Source of the DNA: Clostridia bacterium
GTDB lineage: Bacteria > Bacillota > Clostridia > Oscillospirales > Acutalibacteraceae
Direction of reading: 5' to 3'
DNA length: 64,000 bases
NCBI GenBank assembly: GCA_017434895.1
Contig: JAFSGB010000031.1
Location: forward strand, 1 to 64,000
Shown piece after piece: positions 15,137-23,224 of the stretch (position 1 is the first letter of the stretch; each line of letters opens with the position of its first letter). The notes below the pieces were generated by a model. That model was not told the origin of the DNA. It made no database searches and saw only the letters and a list, made by a program, of their open reading frames with translations. Position numbers and translations under genes: made by a program.

Positions 15137-16105
15137 ATGTGTACCGCTGTAACCTTAAAAACGGAAGACTTTTATTTTGGCAGAACTTTAGATTATGAAT
15201 ATTCCTATTTTGAGGAAATAACTGTCATACCTCGAAATTTTCCCTTTGTTTTTCGTCATACCCAACCTTTAAAGAAGCATTACGCCATAATTGGAATGGC
15301 ATATAATAAGGGCGGTTTTCCCCTTTATTACGATGCTACAAATGAAAAGGGTCTTAGTGTTGCGGGGCTTAATTTCGTGGGCAATGCTTATTACAGAGAT
15401 GTTACCGACGAAAAACAAAATATTGCCCAGTTTGAAATTATTCCTTATATTTTGGGTAAGTGCGCTACTGTGGACGAGGCGGTTGAACTAATTGAAAGCA
15501 TTAATATTACCAACACCCCTTTTAGTGAGGATTTGCCCTTAGCACAGCTTCACTGGTTAATTGCCGACCGAACTCGGGCGGTTACCTTGGAGGCTACGAA
15601 AGAGGGCTTAAATTTGTATGAAAACCCAGTTGGAGTGCTTACTAACAATCCGAAATTTCCCTATCACATGCAAAATTTGAATAATTATATTAATTTGTCA
15701 GTAGAAAATCCGAAAAATGGCTTTATAGCTAACTTAAAATGCGACAGTAAGGGGATGGGGGCTATCGGGCTTCCCGGAGATTTATCCTCAATGTCACGCT
15801 TTGTAAGGGCAGTATTTACAAGGTGCAATTCGGTCTGCGAAAAAACCGAAAACGAGAGTGTAAACCAGTTTTTCCATATTTTAGGCTCGGTTGAGCAGAC
15901 TAGGGGGGTAAATATAACCGACGATGGTTTTGAAATTACTATTTATACCTCATGCTGTAATGCTACAAAGGGAATTTATTATTATACTACCTATGAAAAC
16001 TCTACAATTAACGGGGTAGATATGCATTCTTGTGACCTTGACGGCGAAAAAATTTTAACACATCCTTTAAAAGCCTCGGAAGACTTTAAAATTCATCAAT
16101 TATAA
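15137..16105 (+). CDS. bsh: Choloylglycine hydrolase (bile salt hydrolase)
   Basis: 322 aa, Ntn-hydrolase family; ATG follows AAAAGGAGAG. Met1 removal exposes the nucleophile Cys2 (MCTAVTL). Other active-site residues align with Clostridium perfringens BSH: Arg16 (FGRTLDYE), Asp19, Asn79 (AGLNF), Asn170 (VLTNNP) and Arg221 (SMSRFVRA). C-terminal YTSCCNATKGIYYYTTYEN is typical of Gram-positive BSH rather than penicillin V acylase. It hydrolyses the amide of glycine- or taurine-conjugated bile acids in the cytoplasm. It stands alone between a terminator and the smsC promoter, with no bile transporter nearby. Preferred conjugate cannot be told from sequence. Confidence 0.92.
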   Translation: MCTAVTLKTEDFYFGRTLDYEYSYFEEITVIPRNFPFVFRHTQPLKKHYAIIGMAYNKGGFPLYYDATNEKGLSVAGLNFVGNAYYRDVTDEKQNIAQFEIIPYILGKCATVDEAVELIESINITNTPFSEDLPLAQLHWLIADRTRAVTLEATKEGLNLYENPVGVLTNNPKFPYHMQNLNNYINLSVENPKNGFIANLKCDSKGMGAIGLPGDLSSMSRFVRAVFTRCNSVCEKTENESVNQFFHILGSVEQTRGVNITDDGFEITIYTSCCNATKGIYYYTTYENSTINGVDMHSCDLDGEKILTHPLKASEDFKIHQL

Positions 16106-16107
16106 TG

Positions 16108-16136
16108 TTGATTTTTTTTATAAAAAGGAGTACAAT
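16108..16136 (+). promoter_or_regulatory. Promoter of the smsCB-rubrerythrin operon
   Basis: -35 TTGATT (16108-16113), 17-bp spacer, -10 TACAAT (16131-16136), starting only 3 bp after the bile salt hydrolase stop. Confidence 0.68.
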
Positions 16137-16168
16137 ATTCATAATGGAATTTAAAAGCGGAGGAAAAA

Positions 16169-16903
16169 ATGTTAGAGCTTAAAAATATTTCCTTTTCAGC
16201 CGAAAATGAGGACGGCAGTAAGGATATTATTAAAAACCTTAACTTAAAAATAGATAACGGTTTTGTGGTAATTACAGGTCCTAATGGCGGCGGCAAATCC
16301 ACTTTGGCTAAGCTTATTGCGGGTATTATTAAACCTACAAGCGGTAAGATTTTGTTGGACGGTGAGGACATAACCGACCTGTCCATTACCGAAAGAGCCA
16401 AAAAGGGTATCAGTTTTGCTTTTCAACAACCTGTTCGCTTTAAAGGAATTACCGTTCACGATTTAATTAGTCTGGCATCCGGCAGAGATGTAAGTATTGG
16501 TGAGGCTTGCGATTATCTCTCCCAGGTAGGACTTTGTGCCAGAGATTACATTAACCGTGAGGTTAATGCTTCACTTTCGGGTGGCGAGCTTAAGAGGATT
16601 GAAATCGCAACCGTTCTTGCACGCTCCACCAAAATTTCTATTTTTGACGAGCCTGAGGCAGGCATTGACCTTTGGAGCTTTAAGAGTCTTATTAAGGTAT
16701 TCGAAAAGATGCATGATAATCTAGGCGGTTCAATTATAATTATTTCCCACCAAGAAAGAATTTTAAATATTGCCGACAAGGTAATAGTTTTGGCAAACGG
16801 AAGTCTTAAGGCAGAGGGTACGAAAGAGGAGATATTGCCCGAGCTGTTACACGCTACTGATATGGGTTGTTCGGTGCTAAAAGCTCAGACGGAGGATAAG
16901 TGA
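16169..16903 (+). CDS. sufC: SmsC/SufC-like Fe-S assembly ATPase
   Basis: 244 aa; ATG after GCGGAGG. Walker A GPNGGGKS, Q-loop AFQQPVRFKGIT, signature LSGGELKR, Walker B ISIFDEPEAGIDLWS and H-loop IISHQER follow the SufC pattern; the QQP and DEPEAGID variants separate it from transport ATPases. It overlaps the partner gene by 1 bp (TGATG). Together they match the minimal two-gene SUF-like system of anaerobes (SmsCB), a scaffold that builds Fe-S clusters without SufS/SufU in the same operon. Confidence 0.88.
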   Translation: MLELKNISFSAENEDGSKDIIKNLNLKIDNGFVVITGPNGGGKSTLAKLIAGIIKPTSGKILLDGEDITDLSITERAKKGISFAFQQPVRFKGITVHDLISLASGRDVSIGEACDYLSQVGLCARDYINREVNASLSGGELKRIEIATVLARSTKISIFDEPEAGIDLWSFKSLIKVFEKMHDNLGGSIIIISHQERILNIADKVIVLANGSLKAEGTKEEILPELLHATDMGCSVLKAQTEDK

Positions 16904-17820
16904 TGAACAATACAGAATTAGAGCTTTTAAAGATTATTGCTGATATGGACGGCACCCCTGACGGAGCTTATAACATTCGTTCGAATAGCGGTCTTGCCGA
17001 CAGACGTGTTACTGAGAATATTGATATAAAGACCAAAACAGACAAATCTGGAATTGATATTATTATAAAGCCTAACACCAAGGGTGAAAAGGTGCACATC
17101 CCCGTAATTATCAGCGAAACGGGTCTTAAAGAGTTGGTTTACAATGATTTTTATATTGGTGACAATGCTGATGTGGAAATTGTTGCGGGTTGCGGTATTC
17201 ACAACTGCGGTGACGAGGAATCCCGTCATGACGGTGTGCATACATTTTTTGTAGGCGAAAACGCAAAGGTTATTTATACTGAAAAGCATTTTGGCAAGGC
17301 AGACGGTAAGGGCGAAAGCAATATGAACCCCACTACTGTCATTAATATTGCCGACGGCGGTTATATGGAAATGGAGACTACGCAGATTAGCGGTGTAGAC
17401 TCTACTGACCGCAAAACTACTGCAAAACTTGGTGCTAATGCTACTCTTGTTATTAGGGAAAAGCTTATGACAAACGGCACCGAAACTGCCAAAACCGATT
17501 TTACAGTGGATTTGGACGGGGTAAATTCCAGTGCGAATGTAATTTCGCGGTCGGTCGCAAAGGATAATTCGTATCAGCTATTCTTGTCCCGTATTAACGG
17601 AAACAATGTCTGCTCCGGTCACACAGAGTGCGATGCCATTATTATGGATAATGCCAAGGTGTCGGCAGTGCCCGAAATTACCGCCAATCATATTGATGCG
17701 TCTCTCATTCACGAGGCGGCAATCGGGAAAATTGCCGGAGAACAGTTAGTCAAACTGATGACTTTAGGACTTAGTGAGCAAGAAGCCGAGGAACAGATTG
17801 TCAACGGTTTTTTAAAATAA
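16903..17820 (+). CDS. SmsB/SufB-SufD-like Fe-S cluster scaffold
   Basis: 305 aa from ATG 16903, overlapping the ATPase stop. SufBD core beta-helix region (VHIPVIISETG, YIGDNADVEIVAGCGIHNCG, NAKVIYTEKHFG, ANATLVIREKL), then ECDAIIMDNAKVSAVPEI and the family C-terminus SLIHEAAIGKI...LVKLMTLGLSEQEAEEQIV. It is about 150 aa shorter than Bacillus SufB or SufD, typical of the single-scaffold minimal version. Conserved Cys, Glu and His in these motifs are candidate cluster ligands. No cysteine desulfurase is in the window. Confidence 0.85.
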   Translation: MNNTELELLKIIADMDGTPDGAYNIRSNSGLADRRVTENIDIKTKTDKSGIDIIIKPNTKGEKVHIPVIISETGLKELVYNDFYIGDNADVEIVAGCGIHNCGDEESRHDGVHTFFVGENAKVIYTEKHFGKADGKGESNMNPTTVINIADGGYMEMETTQISGVDSTDRKTTAKLGANATLVIREKLMTNGTETAKTDFTVDLDGVNSSANVISRSVAKDNSYQLFLSRINGNNVCSGHTECDAIIMDNAKVSAVPEITANHIDASLIHEAAIGKIAGEQLVKLMTLGLSEQEAEEQIVNGFLK

Positions 17821-17838
17821 ATTTGAAAGGTGATAAAA

Positions 17839-18372
17839 ATGGAATTAAAGGGTAGTAAAACAGAAAAAAATTTAATGGCGGCTTTTGCCGGCGAGTCTCA
17901 GGCAAGGAATAAGTACACATACTTTGCTTCTGTTGCCAAAAAAGAGGGATATGAGCAGATTTCTGCTATTTTCCTTGACACTGCAAACAACGAAAAGGAA
18001 CACGCTAAAATGTGGTTTAAGGAGCTAAAGGGTATTGGCAACACAGCACAAAACCTTAAAGCCGCCGCAGACGGCGAAAACTACGAATGGACTGATATGT
18101 ATGCTACTTTCGCTAAAGAGGCTGAGGAAGAAGGTTTCACAGAATTAGCTAAGAAGTTTGCTATGGTAGCTAAAATTGAAAAGAGCCATGAGGAAAGGTA
18201 TCTAAAGCTTCTTAATAATGTTGAGCTGCAAAAGGTATTTGAAAAGTCAGAGGAGACTATGTGGGAGTGCCGTAACTGCGGACACTTGGTAATCGGCAAA
18301 AAGGCTCCCGAAATTTGCCCCGTTTGTGCTCACCCACAGGCTTATTTCGAGGTTAGAAAAGAGAATTATTAA
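17839..18372 (+). CDS. Rubrerythrin
   Basis: 177 aa from ATG 17839, preceded by GAAAGGTGA; the upstream GTG lies in that site. The N-terminal four-helix diiron domain ([51 protein letters not shown]) supplies Glu/His ligands. The C-terminal rubredoxin-like domain has CRNCG and [11 protein letters not shown]. It reduces hydrogen peroxide in anaerobes. Only 18 bp after the scaffold gene, so it likely shares the transcript: cluster assembly and peroxide defence expressed together. Confidence 0.95.
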   Translation: MELKGSKTEKNLMAAFAGESQARNKYTYFASVAKKEGYEQISAIFLDTANNEKEHAKMWFKELKGIGNTAQNLKAAADGENYEWTDMYATFAKEAEEEGFTELAKKFAMVAKIEKSHEERYLKLLNNVELQKVFEKSEETMWECRNCGHLVIGKKAPEICPVCAHPQAYFEVRKENY

Positions 18373-18397
18373 TTTAAAAAGCAAAAAGCAGGTCGTA

Positions 18398-18430
18398 GAG
18401 GCACCCTCCGTTTGGTGGGTGCCTCAGTTA
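18398..18430 (+). terminator. Terminator-like hairpin after rubrerythrin
   Basis: Perfect 9-bp stem GAGGCACCC / GGGTGCCTC (18398-18406, 18417-18425), followed only by a weak AGTTATATT tail. Confidence 0.6.
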
Positions 18431-18436
18431 TATTAA

Positions 18437-18477
18437 TACACCTACGGAGTGATGATATACCATTGCTTTCACAATGG
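18437..18477. repeat. Solitary right-end module of the branched palindrome family
   Basis: Contains GTGATGATATAC, then CATTGCTTTCACAATG. This matches 9915-9941 with one base changed in the hairpin arm (G to A). The preceding CACCTACGGAGTG takes the place of the CACGCTACGCGTG hairpin of the larger array. It also lies directly beyond a tRNA terminator, as the large array does. Confidence 0.7.
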
Positions 18478-18478
18478 A

Positions 18479-18509
18479 AAAAAATCTCATTCCGAAGAAT
18501 GAGATTTTT
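18479..18509 (-). terminator. Terminator of tRNA-Ala
   Basis: Minus strand, immediately after CCA: stem AAAATCTCATTC / GAATGAGATTTT with a TTCG loop, followed by T residues. Confidence 0.88.
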
Positions 18510-18585
18510 TGGTGGAGATAGTGGGGCTCGAACCCATGACCTCTTGACTGCCAGTCAAGCGCTCTCCCAGCTGAGCTATACCCCC
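18510..18585 (-). tRNA. tRNA-Ala (anticodon GGC), CCA encoded
   Basis: Minus strand: acceptor GGGGGTA pairing with TATCTCC through G-T wobbles, D arm AGCTCAGCTGGGAGAGC, anticodon loop CTGGCAG closed by CTTGA/TCAAG, T loop TTCGAGC, encoded CCA. 76 nt. Confidence 0.95.
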
Positions 18586-18595
18586 GAATGCTTGT

Positions 18596-18624
18596 ATTCT
18601 ACCATATATATTCGTAAAATGCAA
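18596..18624 (-). promoter_or_regulatory. Promoter of tRNA-Ala
   Basis: Minus strand: -35 TTGCAT (18624-18619), 17-bp spacer ending TGG, -10 TAGAAT (18601-18596). Confidence 0.72.
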
Positions 18625-18639
18625 GCCTTTTTTATTTAA

Positions 18640-19770
18640 TTATGCGCTTAAATAAAGCGTTCTTTCGTTTTTATGCTTGTAAACATTAAGCACTAAGCCA
18701 ACACCAAGGTACAAGCAAAGCAATGATGTTCCGCCGGCACTGAAAAACGGAAGCGTTACACCGATAACGGGAAGCACAGATATGCACATTCCGATGTTGA
18801 CTAGCGACTGGGAAAAAATCATTGCAAAAACGCCGATGCAAATATATTTGTTGCTTTCCTTAGTGCAAAGCTTTGTAATTTTTATGCATCTTAGGCAAAT
18901 CGCCGCCAAAAGAATTATAACTGCAATACAACCTAAAAAGCCCAGTTCTTCACCAATACCCACGAAAATAAAGTCGTTATGGCTTTCGGGTATAATTCCC
19001 GCTTGGGTGAGGTTACCCTGTAAATAGCCTTGACCTAAAAATCCGCCGCCTGCAAGGGCACGGCGACCGAGCCATTGCTGATAGCCGACACCCTTAATGT
19101 CAGCGTCAATATCAAATAAAAGCTTAATTCTAGCTCTGTGGTCATCATTCATAACAAAGAAATAAATGAACGGCGAGGCCACCAGTGCTGCGGAAAATGC
19201 CGCTACAAAGTATTTCCAAGAAACACCGGCAGACCACATCATAAAGAGCACTATAATTGCGAAAACCAGGGCTGTACCGTCGTCACCCTGAAAGTGGATA
19301 AGTACAACCGGTGCGGCACCATGAGCACAAAGTGGAAGCAAATATTTTGGCTTATTAATATTAGACTTAATTCGGCTCAGGTGAAGGCTAAATGTTACTA
19401 TAAAGCAAATCTTCAAAAGCTCTGAGGGTTGGAAGGCGGTGATGCCTAAATCAAGCCACGCTTTATCGTCAGTGCCTTCGGGTGCGATTCCGACAAAGAA
19501 GGTTAGCAGTACTGGAACAACACCCACAATGGCAATTAAATACCATTTTTCGAAGAATTTTTCTAAATCAAAGGTAGATATAATTAAAGCGGCGACTATT
19601 CCTAAAAACATACAAACCGTTTGCACTATAACCGGACGGAAGCTTGCCATATAGTGGGTGGCGGAGAAAACTGAAAAGCAACCGTAAAGCGTTGTAAAGA
19701 AACAAAGGGACAGTAAAATTTTATCGCTTTCGCGAAAGAAATCCGCAAATCTTTGAAATAAATGTTTCAT
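18640..19770 (-). CDS. rodA: RodA/FtsW/SpoVE-family glycan polymerase
   Basis: 376 aa SEDS protein with about ten membrane segments. Motifs: AWLDLGITAFQPSELLKI, QGDDGTALVF, LAGGGFLGQGYL, PESHNDFIFVGIGEELGFLG and VIGVTLPFFSAGGTSLL. These include the catalytic-Asp region and the family's C-terminal signature. SEDS proteins polymerise lipid II with a class B PBP. The PESHNDFIF form favours RodA over FtsW (PEAHTDFIF), but no mreBCD or PBP2 is adjacent, so a sporulation role is possible. Own promoter at 19805-19833. Confidence 0.85.
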   Translation of the reverse strand: MKHLFQRFADFFRESDKILLSLCFFTTLYGCFSVFSATHYMASFRPVIVQTVCMFLGIVAALIISTFDLEKFFEKWYLIAIVGVVPVLLTFFVGIAPEGTDDKAWLDLGITAFQPSELLKICFIVTFSLHLSRIKSNINKPKYLLPLCAHGAAPVVLIHFQGDDGTALVFAIIVLFMMWSAGVSWKYFVAAFSAALVASPFIYFFVMNDDHRARIKLLFDIDADIKGVGYQQWLGRRALAGGGFLGQGYLQGNLTQAGIIPESHNDFIFVGIGEELGFLGCIAVIILLAAICLRCIKITKLCTKESNKYICIGVFAMIFSQSLVNIGMCISVLPVIGVTLPFFSAGGTSLLCLYLGVGLVLNVYKHKNERTLYLSA

Positions 19771-19804
19771 TAGTTAACTTCCTTGAAATTTTTATTCTAA
19801 TACC

Positions 19805-19833
19805 ATTATATTTTTTATGTAATTAATATTCAA
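19805..19833 (-). promoter_or_regulatory. Promoter of the rodA-like gene
   Basis: Minus strand: -35 TTGAAT (19833-19828), 17-bp spacer, -10 TATAAT (19810-19805). Confidence 0.75.
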
Positions 19834-19859
19834 GTGGTAAATATTTAAGTTTCTTTTAA

Positions 19860-20339
19860 TTATTTGTGATACTGTGAGTCGGCATTGATCATAAAGGCTC
19901 GGTAAAGCTGTTCTAAAAGCATCACTCTGAAAAGCTTATGCGGAAAGGTCATTTTGGAAACTGAAAGCCGTAAATCGGCATTTCTTTTTATTTCCTCGTT
20001 TAAACCGTATGAACTGCCGATTATAAAGCATAAGCCTTGACCTAAAGCGGATATTTCTTTTATATTTTCTGCAAAATCTTCGCTTGAAAGCTCCTTGCCT
20101 TCAACACAAAGAGCAATAACTTTAGAATTTGAAGGGATTTTTTTAATTATCAGCTCGGCTTCTTTTTTTAAAGCGGAGTCGATTTCTCCTTTAGACGGAC
20201 TGTCGGGCAACTTGACGGGATCAAGTTCCAAAATTTCCAAATCGCAAAACCGAGAAAGCCGTTTTCGGTACTCGTTTGACGCTTCTTTTAAAAAATTTTC
20301 TTTAAGGGAACCGAGTGTAATGATTTTGCACTTTATCAT
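19860..20339 (-). CDS. rlmH: 23S rRNA pseudouridine-1915 N3-methyltransferase RlmH
   Basis: 159 aa, the exact family length. SPOUT (trefoil-knot) methyltransferase: CVEGKELSSEDFA, FIIGSSYGLNEEIK and the RlmH C-terminal signature MTFPHKLFRVMLLEQLYRA ending in YHK. It methylates pseudouridine 1915 in helix 69 of assembled 70S ribosomes. It overlaps the MBL gene by 4 bp; the walJ-rlmH order is common in Firmicutes. Confidence 0.95.
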   Translation of the reverse strand: MIKCKIITLGSLKENFLKEASNEYRKRLSRFCDLEILELDPVKLPDSPSKGEIDSALKKEAELIIKKIPSNSKVIALCVEGKELSSEDFAENIKEISALGQGLCFIIGSSYGLNEEIKRNADLRLSVSKMTFPHKLFRVMLLEQLYRAFMINADSQYHK

Positions 20340-21121
20340 ATAACCGTCACCCCATTGCCCTTCGGCTTTGCAACAGTTAAAATATAGTCTTTATTATTTT
20401 TAGCACCGATATCCATAAGCACAGATTCACTTGTGCTTTGAGCTAGAAGCGGAGTATTGTTGTTTAGACTCAAATGTCCCAAAATAAATCTTGTAGTGCC
20501 GTTTCCAAATAACTTTTGCACCTGTTCGGCACAGGCGGTATTGGAAATGTGACCTCTGTCCGACATAATTCTAACCTTTAAAAACGGGGGATAGGGACCT
20601 TTTTTTAGCATTTCAATATCGTGGTTAGACTCTAATAGTATAGCGTCACTGCCCGCAATTTGGGAGGCGATTTCGTCGGTTATAATGCCTGTATCGGTGC
20701 AGAGGGAAAATTTCTTGCCGTCGGGTAGAATTATGGTATATCCGCAGGAGCCAAGAGAATCGTGGCTTGTGGGAAATGACTTAATTTCAGTGTCGCCGAT
20801 ATTTACGGAATTGTCACAAATTATAATTTGTGTTTTAGTTGGAATCAAGTCTTTTTCACTTAACTGTTCGGCAGTTTCAGATGTAGCTAAAAGGCAAGCA
20901 CCCGTTTTGTTAAGCACTGCTCTAATCCCCTTGATATGGTCATCGTGGGTGTGGGTTACGGCAACAACTTTAATTTCATCCAAATTCGCACCAACACGCT
21001 CTAAAGCGGCCGAAATTCCCTTGGCAGATGCACCGGCATCAATTAAAAAACCGCCGTATTTAGTGCCTATATATGTACTGTTTCCGGTTGAACCACTGAA
21101 AAGTGGACAAATTCTTGACAT
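20336..21121 (-). CDS. walJ: MBL-fold hydrolase, WalJ/YycJ type
   Basis: 262 aa from ATG 21121, preceded by AAAGGAGAT; the longer in-frame start lies beyond that site. Metallo-beta-lactamase metal motif VTHTHDDHIKG, downstream ligands TDTG and LLESNHD, and GHLSLNN near the C-terminus. The N-terminal FSGSTGNSTYI is characteristic of YycJ. In Bacillus and relatives YycJ is linked to the WalRK cell-wall system and proposed to act in DNA repair or replication; no walRK genes are in this window. Overlaps rlmH. Confidence 0.87.
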   Translation of the reverse strand: MSRICPLFSGSTGNSTYIGTKYGGFLIDAGASAKGISAALERVGANLDEIKVVAVTHTHDDHIKGIRAVLNKTGACLLATSETAEQLSEKDLIPTKTQIIICDNSVNIGDTEIKSFPTSHDSLGSCGYTIILPDGKKFSLCTDTGIITDEIASQIAGSDAILLESNHDIEMLKKGPYPPFLKVRIMSDRGHISNTACAEQVQKLFGNGTTRFILGHLSLNNNTPLLAQSTSESVLMDIGAKNNKDYILTVAKPKGNGVTVI

Positions 21122-21134
21122 ATTATCTCCTTTG

Positions 21135-21164
21135 AAAAACAAGGGTTGCCCTTTGGACAACCCT
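21135..21164 (-). terminator. Terminator after murA
   Basis: Minus strand stem AGGGTTG / CAACCCT (21164-21158, 21148-21142) followed by TGTTTTTC. It has T-runs on both sides and separates murA from walJ-rlmH. Confidence 0.7.
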
Positions 21165-21168
21165 CTTT

Positions 21169-22458
21169 TTAAGCATTTTTGACTATGATGTGACGCGGTT
21201 CGATAATCGGAATACGCTTAATGTCAGCCCCTAAAGCAGTAAACTTTTCTACTACATTTTCGTAACCGCGATCAATGTAAACAATATCCTCAACCTCGGT
21301 AATGCCTTTTGCCATAAGTCCGGCAATAATCATTGCTGCTCCGGCTCTAAGGTCAACCGCTTTAACAGGGGCGCCTTTAAGACAATCAACACCAGTAATT
21401 ACGGCAGATTTTCCGTCAACCTGAACATCAGCACCCATAAGGGTTAATTGCTCAACATATCTAAAGCGGTTATCCCAAACACCCTCGGTTACAATACTTG
21501 TACCGCCAGCAATAGCCAAAAGTGTGGCAATTTGGGGTTGCATATCGGTAGGAAAGCCCGGATGAGGCATTGTTTTGACATTACATTTTTTAGGTCTTGT
21601 GGACATTTTAATTAGTAATGCTTCGTCATATTCTTCAATTTCGGCTCCAGTTTCCTTAAGCTTTGCCGAAATTGATTCCAAATGCTTTGGAATTACATTG
21701 TCAATCAGCACCTCGCCACCAGTAGCGACAACTGCGGTCATATAGGTTCCGGCTTCGATTTGGTCGGGGATGATACTGTAAACAGTTCCGTGAAGTTTTT
21801 CAACACCGCGGATTTTAATAACTCCTGTACCGGCACCCATAATATTAGCGCCCATTGAGTTAAGGAAATTGGCAAGGTCGACAATATGAGGCTCTCTTGC
21901 GGCATTTTCAATAACTGTAAGTCCCTGAGCCTTAACAGCGGCAAGCATAATGTTAACAGTGGCTCCCACAGATACAACATCAAGGTAGATGGAAGCACCC
22001 TTTAATGCAAATGCTTTACCGTCAACCATACCGCTTTCAAAGGACATTTTAGCACCCAGAGCTTCAAATCCCTTAATGTGTTGGTCAATAGGTCTAACTC
22101 CAAAATCACAGCCGCCGGGAGGGGCAACGCGAGCCTTGTTCATACGGCCCAAAAGTGCACCTAAAAAATAACTGGAAGCACGCATATCCTCAGCCATTTG
22201 CTTGGATACGATGTGTGAATTAACATTTGTCGGGTCAATTTCTACTGTTCCCTTATCCAAATATCGGATTTTAGCACCCAACTCTTTTAAAACATATAAA
22301 ATTGCGTTAACATCGGAAATGTTAGGCAAATTCTCTATTACGCAGGTTTCCTCAGACAGTAAAACTGCCGGAAGAATGGCAACTGCCGCATTTTTAGCAC
22401 CGCTGATATGAACCTTACCATGAAGGCTTTTACCACCGTTGATAACGAATTTTTCCAA
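21169..22458 (-). CDS. murA: UDP-N-acetylglucosamine 1-carboxyvinyltransferase
   Basis: 429 aa. MurA transfers enolpyruvate from PEP to UDP-GlcNAc, the committed step of peptidoglycan synthesis. Lys22 in GAKNAAVAILP and the PEP-binding Cys117 in VAPPGGCDFG are present, the latter predicting fosfomycin sensitivity. RASSYFLGALLGR and HPGFPTDMQPQ are further family motifs. Start ATG behind AGGAGTGCC. It draws on UDP-GlcNAc made by the amino-sugar operon at the left end. Confidence 0.96.
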   Translation of the reverse strand: MEKFVINGGKSLHGKVHISGAKNAAVAILPAVLLSEETCVIENLPNISDVNAILYVLKELGAKIRYLDKGTVEIDPTNVNSHIVSKQMAEDMRASSYFLGALLGRMNKARVAPPGGCDFGVRPIDQHIKGFEALGAKMSFESGMVDGKAFALKGASIYLDVVSVGATVNIMLAAVKAQGLTVIENAAREPHIVDLANFLNSMGANIMGAGTGVIKIRGVEKLHGTVYSIIPDQIEAGTYMTAVVATGGEVLIDNVIPKHLESISAKLKETGAEIEEYDEALLIKMSTRPKKCNVKTMPHPGFPTDMQPQIATLLAIAGGTSIVTEGVWDNRFRYVEQLTLMGADVQVDGKSAVITGVDCLKGAPVKAVDLRAGAAMIIAGLMAKGITEVEDIVYIDRGYENVVEKFTALGADIKRIPIIEPRHIIVKNA

Positions 22459-22522
22459 TTAAGGCACTCCTATAAAATCAATTTTATAAAAAGAGTAAAT
22501 TATAATAAAATATAACACATAT

Positions 22523-22551
22523 AGTATATACCAAAAAACGCAATTTGTCAA
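22523..22551 (-). promoter_or_regulatory. Promoter of murA
   Basis: Minus strand: perfect -35 TTGACA (22551-22546), 17-bp spacer, -10 TATACT (22528-22523). The leader contains the inverted repeat TATAAAAT/ATTTTATA (22470-22487). Confidence 0.88.
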
Positions 22552-22563
22552 TTAAATTAGGAT

Positions 22564-22592
22564 TAAAAAAACCGCCGTGAAAACACGGCGGT
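22564..22592 (-). terminator. Terminator of the sortase-LCP-surface protein operon
   Basis: Minus strand perfect 9-bp stem ACCGCCGTG / CACGGCGGT, four-base loop, then seven T. Confidence 0.92.
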
Positions 22593-22605
22593 GAAAGGTA
22601 TTAAA

Positions 22606-23160
22606 TTAGTTTTTTTCTAATTTCTTTTTTGAATAAACAATAGCAACTGCCGAAGTAAGCATAGCGCAAGCTATTGCAGGAACAGTGAAATCACCGGTCT
22701 TGTCGGAAGTACCGACCTGAGTAGCAGTTTTAAGGTCTGCAACAAAGGCAACATAAGCATAATACTTGTCAAAAGTGAAGCTGATAACACCGTTGGATAA
22801 AACCTTAGTATCAAGCTTTTTAACTGCGCCGGCTTCATCTTTTGCTAATACATAAACCTTTGAGGTGGTTTTAACTCCGTCAATTTTAACAGTAAGGGAA
22901 AGTGGATATTTTTGGGTGCTGCCCATTCCAACCTTTACTTGGGTCATAATCTTTTCATCAGTAGACTCGGGTTTGAAATCAGGGTCGGCAACATCTGTCT
23001 TTTCAAGCTTAACCTCAACCTTTGCTCCGTTAGCATCAACTACCTCAACAGAAGAAATTATGTCTTTAATTTCAGGGGATGAGGTTGCTGCGGAAATGGA
23101 TAAAACCGTACAGCTTAAAATAACTATTAATGTAAGCGCTAGAGAAATGATTTTTTTCAT
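22606..23160 (-). CDS. Secreted protein with sortase-like C-terminal anchor
   Basis: 184 aa from ATG 23160 behind GAAAGGATAGG; the long N-terminal extension in the frame is rejected because the signal peptide starts here (MKKIISLALTLIVILS, ending near AAT). The middle is beta-rich with no family I recognise. The C-terminus has TSDKTGDFTVPA, a hydrophobic segment and the basic tail SKKKLEKN, the tripartite form of a cell-wall sorting signal. The motif SDKTG departs from canonical LPxTG or SPxTG. Class B sortase and LCP genes directly upstream make it the likely substrate. Confidence 0.7.
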   Translation of the reverse strand: MKKIISLALTLIVILSCTVLSISAATSSPEIKDIISSVEVVDANGAKVEVKLEKTDVADPDFKPESTDEKIMTQVKVGMGSTQKYPLSLTVKIDGVKTTSKVYVLAKDEAGAVKKLDTKVLSNGVISFTFDKYYAYVAFVADLKTATQVGTSDKTGDFTVPAIACAMLTSAVAIVYSKKKLEKN

Positions 23161-23224
23161 ACAAATTCCTATCCTTTCTGTCACATTTAGCGGGTGACTT
23201 GCCGCTGTATATAAAATCACATCG

